Shown in pieces: positions 34,441 to 58,400 of a stretch of DNA of 64,000 nt. Under the pieces are notes generated by a model that was not told the DNA's origin, ran no database searches, and was given only the letters and a program-made list of their open reading frames with translations. The DNA is from Chrysomallon squamiferum (taxonomy: Eukaryota > Mollusca > Gastropoda > Neomphalida > Peltospiridae), in assembly GCA_012295275.1 (NCBI GenBank), contig CM022676.1, positions 15,720,785 through 15,784,784 on the forward strand. The letters are read 5' to 3'. Made by a program: the position numbers and the translations under genes. Each line of letters begins with the position of its first letter. Position 1 is the first letter of the stretch.

Positions 34441-34470
<30 letters not shown>
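34362..34470. repeat. (CA)n-(CATA)n microsatellite
   Basis: CA repeat changes to about 23 CATA units. A T homopolymer of about 60 follows at 34577-34636. Confidence 0.9.
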
Positions 34471-34473
<3 letters not shown>

Positions 34474-34578
34474 TAAATAATATTCTTATTTTCCTTTGAA
34501 CGATAGTTTTGGTTCTGTGCTGTCATTAAATAAAGAAAATCTTCTTCTCCTTCTTCCTCTCCTTCTAGCTGTTATTAT

Positions 34579-34637
<59 letters not shown>

Positions 34638-34969
34638 TGCGAATAACCTTTTCATTTAACAAAATAGTTCTTGAATTAAAGATTAACAAGTAGTAAAAAG
34701 GTGACACAAATTAGGTCATATCTAAGGCCTCGGTGTAAGAGTGTAAAAACTGCGAGAATTTGAAAAACACAAAGTGAGAATAACTAAACTCTTACAAAAA
34801 CGTGTCAATTAACGAGCCACGTCACATCGTTTAATATCACTCGTTGTCTTTGACCTTCACCGAAATCACCTTTCATGTTCGCCGACATTTGTAAACGTAG
34901 AAAAAAGAAATGGCGACGACGATATTCATGTGTAAATATACGAAGGTTACGTAATGTTATTGTAGGCAG

Positions 34970-35046
34970 TGATTGGCTGGGTGTAAGTAAAGTTGGCTCT
35001 GATTGGTTGATTTCTAAAATAACAAGAAGTAAGTTTAAATATAAGT
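34970..35046 (+). promoter_or_regulatory. Candidate gene D promoter (two inverted CCAAT boxes, TATA-like)
   Basis: GATTGGCT at 34971 and GATTGGTT at 35001, 30 bases apart, are inverted CCAAT boxes. An AAATATAAG TATA-like site lies at about 35037. They precede a possible 5' UTR exon whose donor GAG|GTAAGT is at 35162, the only strong plus-strand donor before the gene D coding exon. Confidence 0.45.
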
Positions 35047-35162
35047 CTGAGAGTTAATTTTGATTGACAGTGATTGACACACAAGACTCAGTAAGTTTAT
35101 TTGAGATTGAATGAACTTATTTTTGACTGCACACGAAATACATTTATTCTTCTGATTTGAGG

Positions 35163-35274
35163 TAAGTCCAAATGATTTAGTTTTTCTTACTTAATGGAAA
35201 GGTAAGATTCTGTATAAATCTCTGCCTCCCTCTCTCTCCTTTTTCATCTTTTAATATACATCAACAGTACTTGT

Positions 35275-35347
<73 letters not shown>

Positions 35348-35792
35348 GAAAAGAAGAAGAAGAAGAAACCAAGAGCGACACTGAGAAGGATTTGATGTTA
35401 ATGATACTGCTAGATGATGTTTAAGAAAATTAAATAGTTACTTTTCCCATATTATTCCCACAATCACGAATCTTTTCGTATATATAAATATATTTAGCCT
35501 GAAACAAACAGAGAAAAGAAAAACAAGAACAGAAAACATATGATACATGCTGGTGTTAGTCGATAAAAGTATTTTCAGATTACACAAGTCAGACACTAGT
35601 CAGACTTTAGTCTGCTCAGTACCAGTTTAATACGCAGTAGACATTGGAATCACTTGAGTACGAATGCAAACAACTGATTGTTTTCTAATTAACTGCTACA
35701 AGCTTAAACGTGATGCTTATCTTTTCACTACTGTTTCTAAAATAATCCTCAATTCATAAAAACTAACAATATTTACTCAGTCAGAAAGAGAA

Positions 35793-35844
<52 letters not shown>

Positions 35845-36280
35845 TAAAATAAAACGAGGACAGACAAAATAATCCGATATTTTGAATTAATATTCGGATA
35901 AGAGAACTTATCAAAATACACAACAGAAGAAGAAAATTTTTTAAATCTTTAATTAGGAAGTAACAGGTTGTGTATATTTTATATTTTACTTGGCTCCATT
36001 ATTGGGTTTGCATAAGTAAATGTTCCGTGCACAGTTTCGAAAAGTAGTTTATCTAATTACTATTATTATTATAAGTAATAGTAGTATTATTATTAGTCGT
36101 AGTAGTAGTAGTAGTAGTAGTAGTAGTATTTAGTTATTTATATTATTTTTTTATTTTTTTTTTTTTTATTTTTTTTTTTTTTTTTATTTTTTTTTTATTT
36201 TACAGGTGTTGTTGTCCTTGTTATTACTATCATTAATTGGAATATAAAGATTTTGTATACATTACATTTTCTTCTTTTCA
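35163..36280. other. Probable gene D intron
   Basis: Contains AAT repeats (35277-35345, 35793-35841), a TAG tract (36095-36127) and T-rich runs (36144-36200). No coding signal found. Confidence 0.6.
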
Positions 36281-36300
36281 GCAGAAATACCGAAACAGAA

Positions 36301-37482
36301 TGTGGCGATGGATGAAGAAACGAAAAAATGTCAAAAAATCGAAATCGAAAGAAATTCTAAAGACTGCTGATCTAATTCCCAGCATCCTGGAAGAAGATCC
36401 TTATCATATATATGACGTAATCGATGACGTCACAGATGAAGATTTGCTACCCAGTGCAAATAAAGAGAATTTGTGCAAAGTCAAAAAAAAATTGGGAAAA
36501 GGCAAAACAAAATATTAAAAGACAGACGCCCACTTGAAGAAAAATGTATAAATATAAAACAACGAGAACAAATACAAGGAAGTCAAGATGGACGGCAGAA
36601 CATTCCTACAGTGTTGAGAAGGGAGAGAACTCCGTGTCTCAGTGATGAAGATTACGATGAACCGTGGTACGAGTTTGATCTCAGTGGAGCCGGGGAGTTG
36701 TCAAAATTTCTCGTGTCTGGATCGTCGAAAGAAAGCGGAAGCTATAGCTCTAGAAAAACTCAATTCTACAACGCCGCCTGGTGTAAGAAACGATCACTGA
36801 GAAAGTCTTTCAGACAAGATGCAAATGAATCCCAGAAGTCAATGATATTTCCACTTCGTAACAAAGTAAACACCTTCGAGAATGAATTTAACAGTAACAA
36901 TCTCTCAGAGTTATCTACCCCTGCTGATATAAAATCTGATATATTCTTTGTGTGTAAATCTAACCGCAGTTCACAGCGAACCAGTACTGCAGATGCAACA
37001 GACAGAACTAAACTAGAAAACGTAAACGACATTCTAGTTTGTCATCTTTTTCTAGCGGATTTGATGAATTTACTTCTAGCAGTTCCCTCTCTTCTGATAC
37101 TTCAAGGATAAATTTAGAACCGGCTGTTTCTACATTGCACTCGGACAAGTGTGTTATTCGTAAAACAGGACCGAAACATTTGAATTCTACCTCCGAAAGA
37201 AAATTCCGCCCTAGTACGTTAAATGTTAGTGAAGAATACGTTTATCCCGTTGACTCAGTCTACTATAGATGCCCTGAACTTCCTCCAGATTTCTCGATTG
37301 TGAAAGTAAAACAAGAAATAGTCCACGGTTCACAGAACAGGTGGAATACTAACTGTAGAAATTCTGGAAGGACCAGCTGGTCGGCGGTTCGACCCCCGAT
37401 GTGGGCAAACTGTGAAAACAAAGTGCTAACTGATCTGATAAACTCTAACTACAATTTTCAAATGTTTGCTGGGTTTACGTGA
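36301..37482 (+). CDS. Gene D: unrecognised Tyr/Ser-rich protein, frame broken twice
   Basis: A coding exon opens at acceptor TTCTTTTCAG (36281), with ATG 36301 giving MWRWMKKRKNVKKSKSKE. Frame 1 (to 36518) contains EEDPYHIYDVIDDVTDEDLL. Frame 2 (about 36480-37030) contains CLSDEDYDEPWYEFDLSG. Frame 3 (about 37013-37482) contains RKRKRHSSLSSFSSGFDEF and ends in TGA. The first shift sits at a 9-A run (36483-36491), where one more A would restore reading; the second is near 37010-37030. If joined, about 390 residues, with a basic N-terminus and acidic Tyr motifs like a receptor tail but no helix or signal. It is either a real gene with assembly indels or a pseudogene. AATAAA is at about 37574. 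Confidence 0.45.
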
Positions 37483-37987
37483 CAGTTTACTAAAAATTCT
37501 GTCAAACTGAATGTTAGACAAGAAAAACTCTTTGCATCTACACAATCTTGTTTAAAATTTACTAATACAAAAATAAAAATTTAGCACAGCCTTATTTTAT
37601 TCATTACTCAGTTAATCTCTTCAAATATTCACAAATACTAATTAATCATTTAGTCGTGCGAGTATTTCATAATGTTCTGTCAGTCTCTCTAATTAATATG
37701 AAATGTTCGATAATTCATCAGTATCTAGGATTAATAAAGAAAACGTTTATTAATCAATTAATCTAAATGGTAATAAGTAATAGCTCATGTTTATAAATCC
37801 GTTAATATCACAGAATAATAAACAATATTTATTAATCGGTGAATCTGCAGGAATAAAGTCTTATGCTTAATAATATTTCAATATATAGGAATAGATATTA
37901 ATTTGTAATCTTTTACAATATTTCACGTGTATTTATTTATTTTTGTTTTTACTGATTTATTTACTTATTTATTTATTTATTTATTTA

Positions 37988-48005
<10,018 letters not shown>

Positions 48006-48082
48006 GTCGGAGTATATCTGTATCACACAGATCTAAGTCTTTTCACAGTAGATTTGTAATACGGGTGCATACATCCAGTCCT

Positions 48083-48096
48083 AGACTTTATAAAGC
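48083..48096 (-). promoter_or_regulatory. CLCA TATA box
   Basis: CTTTATAAAG lies about 80 bases upstream of the CLCA ATG at 48005, the right distance for a core promoter with a ~50-nt 5' UTR. The motif is palindromic. Confidence 0.45.
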
Positions 48097-48099
48097 TTT

Positions 48100-48737
48100 T
48101 TAGTTCAAGTGGTAGACTTGCTTCGGTAATTTGATAACATTATTCTTTTTGATCAGATATTGCCATATATTTATGAATGCATGTATATGTGTAAATTTTA
48201 TTAATATCATAGTTATCTTTACTTTATTTTTTTATTTTTTTTTTTTTTTTTGCTGTTGTTATTGTTGATGTCTTTGTTTTCGTCATGATACAAACACTTT
48301 TTACTACAGTCTATGTATGATAGAGTGATAGAATGTACAAAGTACACTGAACTTGTTTTTAATCTTAAGTTACGTGAGGTCAGACTCATGTGATCTGTAG
48401 TTTTAAAGTACACACACATACATCGTGATGTTTTATAACAAAGCAATAGTGGACCTGTGAATGAATGAATTTATGAATGAAAGAAAAACAGTCAATGAAA
48501 ATTAATTTAATATATTGTTTACTTTTGCCCAATACAAATACTACCACTACTACTATTACTACTGCTACTACTTCTACTACTACTACTACTGTGAATGAAT
48601 GAATTAAATGAATGAAATAAAAACAGTTACGGAGGATTCATTGAATCCATTGTTTACTGCTGCCCAGTACAAATACTAGTACTACTATTTCTTCTTCTGA
48701 TAGTAGTAGTAATAAAAATAACAGTAATAACAGTATT

Positions 48738-48810
<73 letters not shown>

Positions 48811-49539
48811 GTAATAATAATAAAACGATAACGACAATGACTGCAATGTGGGCGACATTAACAAGAACAATAAAAACCTACAACATCAGCAGTAATCAAA
48901 AGTACAGAAGAAAGACACGTGCATTGCATGTTTCATTGTTGAATTCATTAGGAATATGACGTTGTCTGCTGTTTACTTCCACTGTTTGATCTGCATCTTT
49001 TCAGTTCCCACATTTACTTCACATTTCTTCACGTTTGCTTTCCGTGATTGTCACAAACATACCGCGGTTTCATATCAACATCATGACGTCAGTGTTGCTG
49101 TCAGCAAGTCCGACGTCGTTTATGTTCATTATACCAGACAATCCGTCCGTCCATGTCCGATAATCTACGAGTGTGTTTATTTCGTCGTCGTCATCATCAT
49201 CATCATTTCTTTATTATTGTTTTTGCTGTCGTTATAATTGCATTACTTATCTGTGGGGCGTAAAGTTCTGTACAGACAAAAGGTGCTGCGCGTTTCGAAG
49301 AATTTCTCCTTTATCTCTTGAATTTGTGTGTAAAAGTAAGTAACGAAAACTGTGTAGGACCGCCTTAAAATCTCCGATAATAACTTAATCAGTTTCGTTC
49401 AACACTTAACAGCCTCTCACTTAAATTATAAACGTCATTTTAATATTTTAATATTTTTCTGATATCAGATTTTTCTAATTAAATAATTAATCTTCAGTCT
49501 CTAAAGAATTTTGTTCGTTCTTGTTGTTGATGTTGTTTA

Positions 49540-49579
<40 letters not shown>

Positions 49580-49930
49580 GTTGTTGTATAGATATATAGA
49601 TAGATAGATAGTTATAAATGTAGATATACGGACGGATGTATAGATGCATACATAGGTAGGTACATATGTATTTACACAAATATTTTGTTTGATGCTGAAG
49701 TAATAACAAGATCACCAAAAGCAGTAATGATAATAATTAACACTACAATAATCTGAAAACTACAACAGAAACAATAAAACACAAACATCAAACACAAAAT
49801 AATATGATTTGTTAACACATTTTTTGTTTGGTTTAATCTCTACGACAGCTTTCACGGTTTCATGTCGTTGGGACGGCCTGTATTATATTTTAGTTTCTGC
49901 TACAAGATGAAATCGTCTGAAATATTCATT
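48100..49930. other. Spacer upstream of CLCA
   Basis: Contains a tandem repeat of a ~150-nt block (48455-48570 and 48590-48690, both with GCCCA(A/G)TACAAATACTA), an AAT tract at 48738-48810 and a TTA tract at 49540-49580. After acceptor CTTTTCAG (49004) one plus-strand frame stays open to 49237 (DVSVAVSKSDVVYVHYTRQS), unassigned and weak. Confidence 0.4.
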
Positions 49931-49960
49931 ATATCTAGTTACATTGTACTGATGCAAAGT

Positions 49961-50141
<181 letters not shown>

Positions 50142-50242
50142 GACAGAGACAGAGAGATTCAATGCTGCTTATTGCCTATGCTTAGGAACTATTCTGTGCA
50201 GTAATTTTCACTCTTTTTTGCACTTTTGTTTTAATGTTTCAA

Positions 50243-50350
50243 AGAAAATAACAACTAATGTTAATTGTAATCCTACAGTTTATGTGAATAAATTCATTGT
50301 CATTGTTGTTACTGTGATGTTGCTTTGCTGAGATCTGGTTTTATAAAGAT
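50243..50350 (+). other. Second copy of the gene-B-type 3' UTR block
   Basis: It matches 34036-34140 (GAATAAATTCATTGTCATTGTT, then CTGAGATCTGGTTTTA). It implies another vanished family member ended here on the plus strand; no coding exon of it was recognised nearby. Confidence 0.5.
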
Positions 50351-51183
50351 ATATATCACTTTTAAGCTGAAGGTATCAATACATCTTGCATCCATTTTCT
50401 GAAACGATCACGTAAACACATTTTGCGATCGGACAACTGACTTCTGTTCTTTTCGTCATATTATACATTTTTAAAATAAATCGTCTGACAAACTGTATGA
50501 ATAGCTCTTTAAATGCATTGTTTTACAGTTGTGATTAGAGTTTGACAATAAATACACCTCCTTTAAATTTGTGTATAAACCAAATTAATAGAAATGAATA
50601 TGATAACTGACTGCACATAATTATATGAGTAACAAAGATTACAATTAACAAACCAACTTAAGTAGAGGTCCGAGACTAGAGAAAACACAATAGTACAATA
50701 GTACGAGAAAAGTATTGTAGATAGCGAAACCAATTTGACCCTAGTTTTCAAACAGGTCATGCTTGTTTTTTTCTGTATTTTGTATTTGATTTTTTTGTTT
50801 GTTTGTGTTTTTCTGGCTGCGTTGGTTTCATGTGCTGTACAGTATCAGATAATTGAAAGAAACATAATTCAAGTAATAAACCACATTTAAAACAAATTTC
50901 CCCAACGACGTTTTGTTACGAAAAGCAAAACATATATATTTAATTAACTCTTTTCATTAAAAACAATCAATAATAGTGAATAATTGTTATATAATTTCAT
51001 TTCCTGCAAATAGATGGGTTTTTCCAGTGTTTAACCTATCTATGTCTGTACGTATATGTGCATATGTAGGAATGAATGAACGTATCTACAACACCGATAT
51101 ATATATGTATATATGTATATATGTAAGTATGTGTGTGTGTGTGTTTCGAAGTTTTAAGTAAACACACTTATAAAAAATATATT

Positions 51184-51266
51184 TTAATATTTAGGTCCGT
51201 TATTGTCGACTCCAAATACTTCATATGGATGCTGTTCAGATGACCCACTTCGTTATACGTTGTTAC
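51184..51266 (-). pseudogene. Relic of a gene-A-type last exon
   Basis: Acceptor TCTGTGTAG then GTAACAAC, as in 10237. The tail HPYEVFGVDNN is conserved, but the fourth full codon is TAA (51255-51253). The frame then runs on past the gene A stop position to GPKY and TAA. No other exons of this copy were found; a LINE fragment lies directly upstream. Confidence 0.7.
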
Positions 51267-51429
51267 CTACACAGAAATATACATCATTTTATGTCATTAC
51301 TATTTCAAAATATTTTTTTAAGTCTTGTATGACATTTATGTTTTGTACAAACAAATAAGTTAGATTTTGACATGTTATCTAACTGATGACAGTAATTTAT
51401 AATATCTATGTGATGCTAGAGCCCAGAGC

Positions 51430-53160
51430 AAGAATGTTTAAAATGTCACTTAATTATTAGCCACATAACACAAAACAGACGAAAATACGTTTATAGTCTT
51501 ATTATTTGTTGTCATAACAAAATACAATCAAAATAATACTCAGTCATGAACATCATAACATATTTCTTTTCGTTACTTATAACAACAGTTCTGTAATCTC
51601 ATTTGTCACATTAACTTGCCTTTAGCAGCAATATGTCCTAAGCATTTCCACAACAGTCAAATTCACAAAGTTTACTCCGCTTCTTATCTCAGCTGTGCTT
51701 CTGGCATTGCTATCGTCTTCAAGTCGGTGGTATTTAAATATTACGTTACTTAGCGGACGTCAAAGAAATCAACTAAACACTGACTTACATCCGAACTAGT
51801 TGCTGTATTAAATCACTGGTCAAAACCAGTCTATATAATGTTATTCCATTAATTTAGTATAATCAGTTATACATTACACAGAAACGTGTATGCTATATTT
51901 GTCTACATAATAATCTAAGACATCATTTAAAAAAAGATTTTAAGGTAGCAAAGAGAGAAATTAGGAAGAAATAACCTACCTCACTTTATTAGTAATAATA
52001 TGAAAATAAAATAAATAAACAAGACAATAACTGAACATTTTCGTCACTGTATGATGAACTATGTAGGTGAGTGCAACACTTTCAATCAAGATATAACTAT
52101 AACATATCACTAGATAAATATCTTTAACACATAAACACAAAACATATAAGTATAGAACCAGAATGTACGACAAAAAAATCAAGTTTTAGCAGTAGAACAT
52201 ATAATGATTTGCAATGTTATATATTTAAATTTTATTTAAAGTCGGAGTTATATAATTAAGTAGAGTTTTATCTTTCTTTCAGCTTTTATTTGTTACTATT
52301 TTCATCATAATCGTCATCTTTCTAGTTATTTATTTATTTATTTATTTAATTATTTCTTTATTATTATCGTTTGAGTTTCAGACGATAAGTTACATAAATA
52401 GTATTTCGATATAAACGTGTAAACATATTTTTGATATTAAACAAATTATTGTTTCAAAATATATATGGATTTATCTGGTAGACCGTTTCTCGCATTATCG
52501 CTTTCAAACACATAATAACATTCAGCTACAAATTTGTCAAGATTACAAATATCTTCTCTTTTGTCTTACAATATTAAACCAGTTTTAACAGCAAGTTTAA
52601 CATCAGAGTTCTAATTTTACATAAGACACGAACATTCGCTTGAACACTGCTCTTCTCTAGAGCGATTGTTTTTCAGGAACTTCCCTTTTTAGCGACGTAT
52701 GTTAAAGCGTTTTACTGACATGAGTTATATCGTACAGAAAGCGGAAAGTAATGGATAATTACAACATACTTGATAATGAAGTGTGCTGTTCTAGAAAATT
52801 CCAGATTTTTTTACACTTTTATCTTGTGCTTAGTGCTCCAAAGTAAGCGCTTAAAAACTCATCAGTATAGCGATGATCGCTACAGAATATGAGAACCCGT
52901 TTGACAAAGCCCTATAAGCATTTTCTAATTTCGATACATTCTTAATTAATACAATTTATAATGAATACGCTTTGACAACGTTTCACGTTTTCCATATTTG
53001 TAGATATCGATCATGTAATGTTATGGATACTGTTTGAAGTAACCATTTAATATTACCAAATCATTTAAAATATTTTTCACAAATCTGTTCCAAAGATAAA
53101 GACAACATGCATTAAATAATATACTTATGAGGAAATCTTGTTTTGATAATATTAAAGTTT
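51430..53160 (-). mobile_element. Second LINE 3' fragment
   Basis: Colinear with 10900-13150 in the same orientation (CAAAACAGACGAAAATAC, CATTCGCTTGAACACTGCT, GAGAACCCGTTTGACAAAGC shared). On the minus strand it keeps a CNLDKFVAECYYVFES counterpart of the Cys motif. Truncated at its 5' side. Confidence 0.65.
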
Positions 53161-54420
53161 ATATATTGTTATATTAGTTTTATTTTATTTACAAATTTGT
53201 CTTCTTGTTATGCAACTTACAATTTACTTACAGATAATTTTAAAATGCTGTTCCCCTCTCCCCCTACCTCCGAATACTTCAGTATACTGGTCTTAGTTGT
53301 TTGACCATTAAATATATTGTAAAGCGTCTGTTTGTTTGTTATGTAGGCCAGATACAATTCTTGTGTCACTGATACAGGAGACACACTAAGGTATACTGGG
53401 TGTTATTTACGAGGATCAGTCCTTAAACATGATCTACTGTTACTGTAGGTTAGATCACGACAGGCTAGTCTAAACTGTAACATGAGCTTTACCACTGATA
53501 GAATATCTTTGACACAAGAAGGGATAGGATTATACTAAAAATAAAATTCATTGAGTATATAATTGTTAAGACATGTTGATAACATTGATTCACACTGCTC
53601 TGTTTTACTGATAAATGGTTGCGTATTGTTCTCACCAGTTGTGCTATTCTAATTAATATATCTAATAATACAATACTTTGATGCTCGATGAATCAACTAG
53701 TTTTAAGTGTTTTGTACTAGAGACACTAAATATATTTATTTAACAAATTCTGAATTCGCTGAAGAATTTATCGAAATTGGTTGAATCGGTTCAGATGTTC
53801 ATAACAGAATATTCTGTAATTGAACATACGAATATGTAAATCGTTGTTCAGAGAATCGTGCGCACACACACACACAGACACACGAACAGAAAAAAAACAC
53901 ACAATCACATTTAGAAACTTTCACATAAGTACCTAGGGATATTTTAGCTTGCCTTTCTGAAGTTTACATAATGATAAACAAGTTTGAATAAATATAGATA
54001 GATAAATAGAGAGATAGATAAATAGACAGACAGAAAGACAGAGAGACAGTCAGACAGACAGACAGGTAGACATAGATATATAGATATTCAGACAGTCAGA
54101 CAGACAGACAGGTTGACATAGATGGATATTCACACAGTCAGACAGACAGACAGGTAGACATAGATAGATAGATATTCAGACAGTCAGACAGACAGACAGG
54201 TTGACATAGATGGATATTCACACAGTCAGACAGACAGACAGGTAGACATAGATAGATATTCAGGCAGACAGACAGACAAGTAGATATACTACAACAAAAA
54301 AGGTTTTCTTCACTGTTCGTGATAATAATACTTTTTTTTCTTTATTTCATCAGTGTGATACGTTCCACTTCAGCTACTAGTAACAAACAGGTGTACGATT
54401 ACCAAATAAACTGCGTCAGT
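53161..54420. repeat. Spacer with GACA/GATA compound satellite
   Basis: At 53990-54290 CAGACAGACAGGTAGACATA and GATAGATATTCAGACAGTC alternate in a higher-order unit of about 110 bases repeated nearly three times. 53161-53985 shows no feature. Confidence 0.8.
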
Positions 54421-54432
54421 CAACATGCAATG

Positions 54433-54440
54433 TATATAAA
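54433..54440 (+). promoter_or_regulatory. Gene E TATA box
   Basis: TATATAAA, 77 bases before the gene E ATG, within a locally less repetitive stretch. A start site near 54465 is expected. Confidence 0.5.
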
Positions 54441-54516
54441 GCTAGCAATAAGCATCTGAATTAAAGTAGTAGTGTTTGATGGAGACAGACTGATGTAGAC
54501 AGTTCTTAATTAAGAA

Positions 54517-55357
54517 ATGTATTTTTTTCCGTGCATCTGGATTTATTCATTTGTTATACCTACGGTTATTTCAGGTATGTCATATTATTGTTTATATATA
54601 TATAGTTAATAAGTGTGAAATACCGAATAATAATACTAATAAAATTACATACACAAAGTAAATTATCGATTAACTCTGAGGTCATCCGACAAACGTAAAC
54701 CTTTATATTTGTTCTAAAAGAACAAATCGCACTAATATTCTAAAAATATATTTTTGTTTGAATTTATTAACTATGTCATTTTTCTGTATTGTTGTTCATT
54801 TCATCTGGTATGTAAGATGGTATTGATATAATGATTTCTCTTCTTTGAATATTTGTTTAATATTATTTGCCTACGAATTTTGATATTTTGGACAGAACTG
54901 GGCGTAACTGCCACTTTTTTCAAACCCTGATATCTTTTTAATTAGCGCTTCAATTTTGATGAAACTATTTCACTGAAAAATTACTTTGGTAAGAATCCTT
55001 AATAGCTGCAAGTAAATTTTGAAATAGTTTCACGTTTTGTTTGATCTTGAATCTGACGTAAATTCGAAATGACCTTAAATCAAAATTAAATTCTGAGATG
55101 TCACCTAGAACATATAAAAACAATTTGTAATGAAAGACTGTCTCAGTACCAGTAGTAAACTATTGCTGCCTGATCTGAACAACAAACTTTCACTTGTTAA
55201 AAAATGTAGACACGTAGACATTTATAAATTAGTCTGAAATATAATATCATCCACTTCTCTGAGAATTGTTCGATTGTATTTATAAACGAGGGAGTTGAAG
55301 AACTGAAACCATATTTTAGACTCAGAATAACTGTTATTATCCAATATTGTATCAATA

Positions 55358-55413
<56 letters not shown>

Positions 55414-58400
55414 GTTGTTATTAATGTTATTGTTATAGTTGTTGTGTTGTTGTTATCATTGTTATTGTTACTGAGTAGTTACTATTATTTATCTTCTAAC
55501 GAATTTTGATAAACGTATGTGATGTGGTATTTTCCTATTTATTTCTTCACTTATGCGCATTGATTACGAACTGTTCAGATCGTCGTAAATAACAGCCGGA
55601 GATACTTGTGTGTTTCGTGTATCAGTGACACAGCATTTTTATCTGACCTACATGAAAATCCGCTCATTTGTTCCCTTTAATTTTACGCTCGTCATGTGAA
55701 TATCGTCCGAGCACTACAGCACGTGTATGACAACATTTGAAAAACGAAACCAAAATTTTAAAATTATTTTTACACATGCCGTAAGATTCTGAAACATTAA
55801 ATAAGAGAAACATATCTATATATAGAATCAGCATCGAAACCTTTAAGTACTCAACAGACTCTTTCTCCGTAAAATGTAATAAAACACTTAAAATACAACT
55901 TTTGTTCACTTATTAAGTAAACTTCAAAAATCTTTTACACAACAACACACCTGTGCTAGTTGTTTAGCAGGAAAAAATAGTTCACACAGTTAAAGAAGCA
56001 ACAGTTATTTCTAAAAAATTAATCTCTTTATCACTAAATTCTGTTCTGATTACTGATTCGTTAAATAAAATATTCAGAAAAAAATGTACGTTTTTGAAGA
56101 AGAGAACTTCGACGTAAATAGGTTTCAACTTGTGGAAGAAATTAAATATTTTTGAAAAATGGAATAAACACATCAGTCTGTATTATTCTTTAAGTAACTA
56201 TAGGCTTAACCACTGTTGTATCAGTACTTATTTAAACCTTTCAGTACATCATCATCATCGCCATCATAATCATCATCATCATCGTAATTACGATATTTCT
56301 GTATATAGTGTTTTCTTTCTCACGAAACTGCACTATTCTAACTCACTGATCGTCTATAAATATTATTAGAAAATACACTGCATTACTTCAAACAAAACAA
56401 GTATTACTAGAAAATATAGAAGATAAATTTGAACAAAACAAGTACCATTAGAAAATATAGAGGATGACTTTAAACAAAAACGTATGATTAGGAAACATAC
56501 AGGATAACTTTGAACAAATATATATTGTTAGAAAATAACAAGGATAAGGTTATACAAAAACGTATTATTAGAAAATATACAGGGCAATTTTAAACAAAAA
56601 TGTATTATTAGAATACAGAGTGAAACTTTATACAAAAACATATCATTAGGAGTATATACAGGATAACTTTAAACAAAAAGGTAATATTCGAAAATACATG
56701 TGATAAATATATTGTTGGAAAATAGAAAGGAAAACGTTAAACAAAACCCGAATTGTTAGAAAATATATAGGATAACTTTAACCAAGAATGTAGTATTAAA
56801 GAACACACAGGGTAACTTTTAACAAAAACTTATTATTAGACATGTACAGTGAAACTTTATACTGAAAAGTATTATTAGGAATATATACATGTTTAGTTGC
56901 CTAATGCAATTCTTGGGTTTAGTTCCTATGGGATAAGTCCTGAATTTATTTTCTCCTTGATAATCGCTGTGAAATTTTCCTCTAGGATAATCCTTTGTTT
57001 CAATTAACGGACACTGAACTCACCTTTATGGTCACTAGGCAGAGGATCAGAATCATGATCACTGATATCTTTGAACTTACGTTTTACTTTGTTACCACGT
57101 GATCTTGAAATGACCTCACACTACAAAAGTTGCAGAATCTATAGACTTTTGAGTTCAGTAGTAAAATATACGTAATAGAGACGTGCTCACAACAAACTTT
57201 CCATTTTTACGCTTTTTAGTGATTTAATATACACACCTGTCATGAGGTTACACTACTGTTGGTTCCAGCTTATGTTATTGTATTTCATTGTTATATTACG
57301 GCTAAAATATAATGTGGTGAATTTAAAATTACATTCTTAATTTACGTGGGGAATTTGATCTGGAATGAAACTCTGTCATATTTTATTACATTCTTTGTTG
57401 CTTACTCTTGAGATTATCATGTCTACTCCTCTAACTTCACCTTCCTTACTGGTTTATGTAAATGCACATTAAATTACACCGCCGTAGAACAAGACAAAAA
57501 AATGTCATATACAACCAAACAAATATGATGTGATACCGAAGAACTGTGATTTAGAAGATAAATCACAAGCAAAAGATTTTGGTCAACAAGAAAAATTGAT
57601 CCAGCAATAGTAGTGTAGAACCTCATTTTGCTGTCGAACTTATTATTATTACTTTTGTAGTGTTCATAATTGATGTTTGTGACATACATGTGTGTATATA
57701 TATATATATATTGAGAATCTGCTGGATGATATGGTCTAACGCTTTAGCAATTTGTGTTAGGATACTAAATCCAAGATGGCCGCCGTATAATCTATATTCC
57801 TCATAATCTGATAGAACAGTACGATATGATGAAAAATCGTTTTTATTTGTTTTAGAAATCGTAATTAGCTACACCATATGGTGAAGTCCCTGTGAAAAAG
57901 ATATATAAAATCAAACTTTGAGAAGGTGCAATAACTACTTTGGCTCTTTCGTCCCGCGTTTTTTTCTTTTTTCTTTTTTGGTGCGAATATGAACCGGCAA
58001 GAAGGAAATCTGTTTCTGGAAAAAATAGGACTTTTCGAGACAGAACGTGGCTGCAGAACCCGTGATTACCTTCGATCTAAACAGAAGACTGGAGAATCGC
58101 TGAAACTTTTCTCATAAGTAATAAGGGTTTGGCTCTGAGATTTAGTAATATATTATTGTCATTTCTCAGTCAATTTTCTCATTAAACAGGTTTCAACTAA
58201 ATGATTCTGTATTTTAATAGGTTTCGTAACAATTTCGTTTGGTTATTTTTTTTTTTTTTTTACTATAAATGTATTTCGGAGGTAATATATCTCTTTCTTC
58301 TGTTTGTTACTGTGCTATTTATTTAACAGTTGAAGGTGGCATTATCAGTGATAGTATTAGTTGTTAGAATATCGTTTTATTTATTTTTCTTTTCTTCAAT

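Noticed and set aside
56130-56369. His-rich plus-strand frame as a metal-binding peptide
   Set aside because: It comes from a CAT/ATC triplet repeat without splice or start support.
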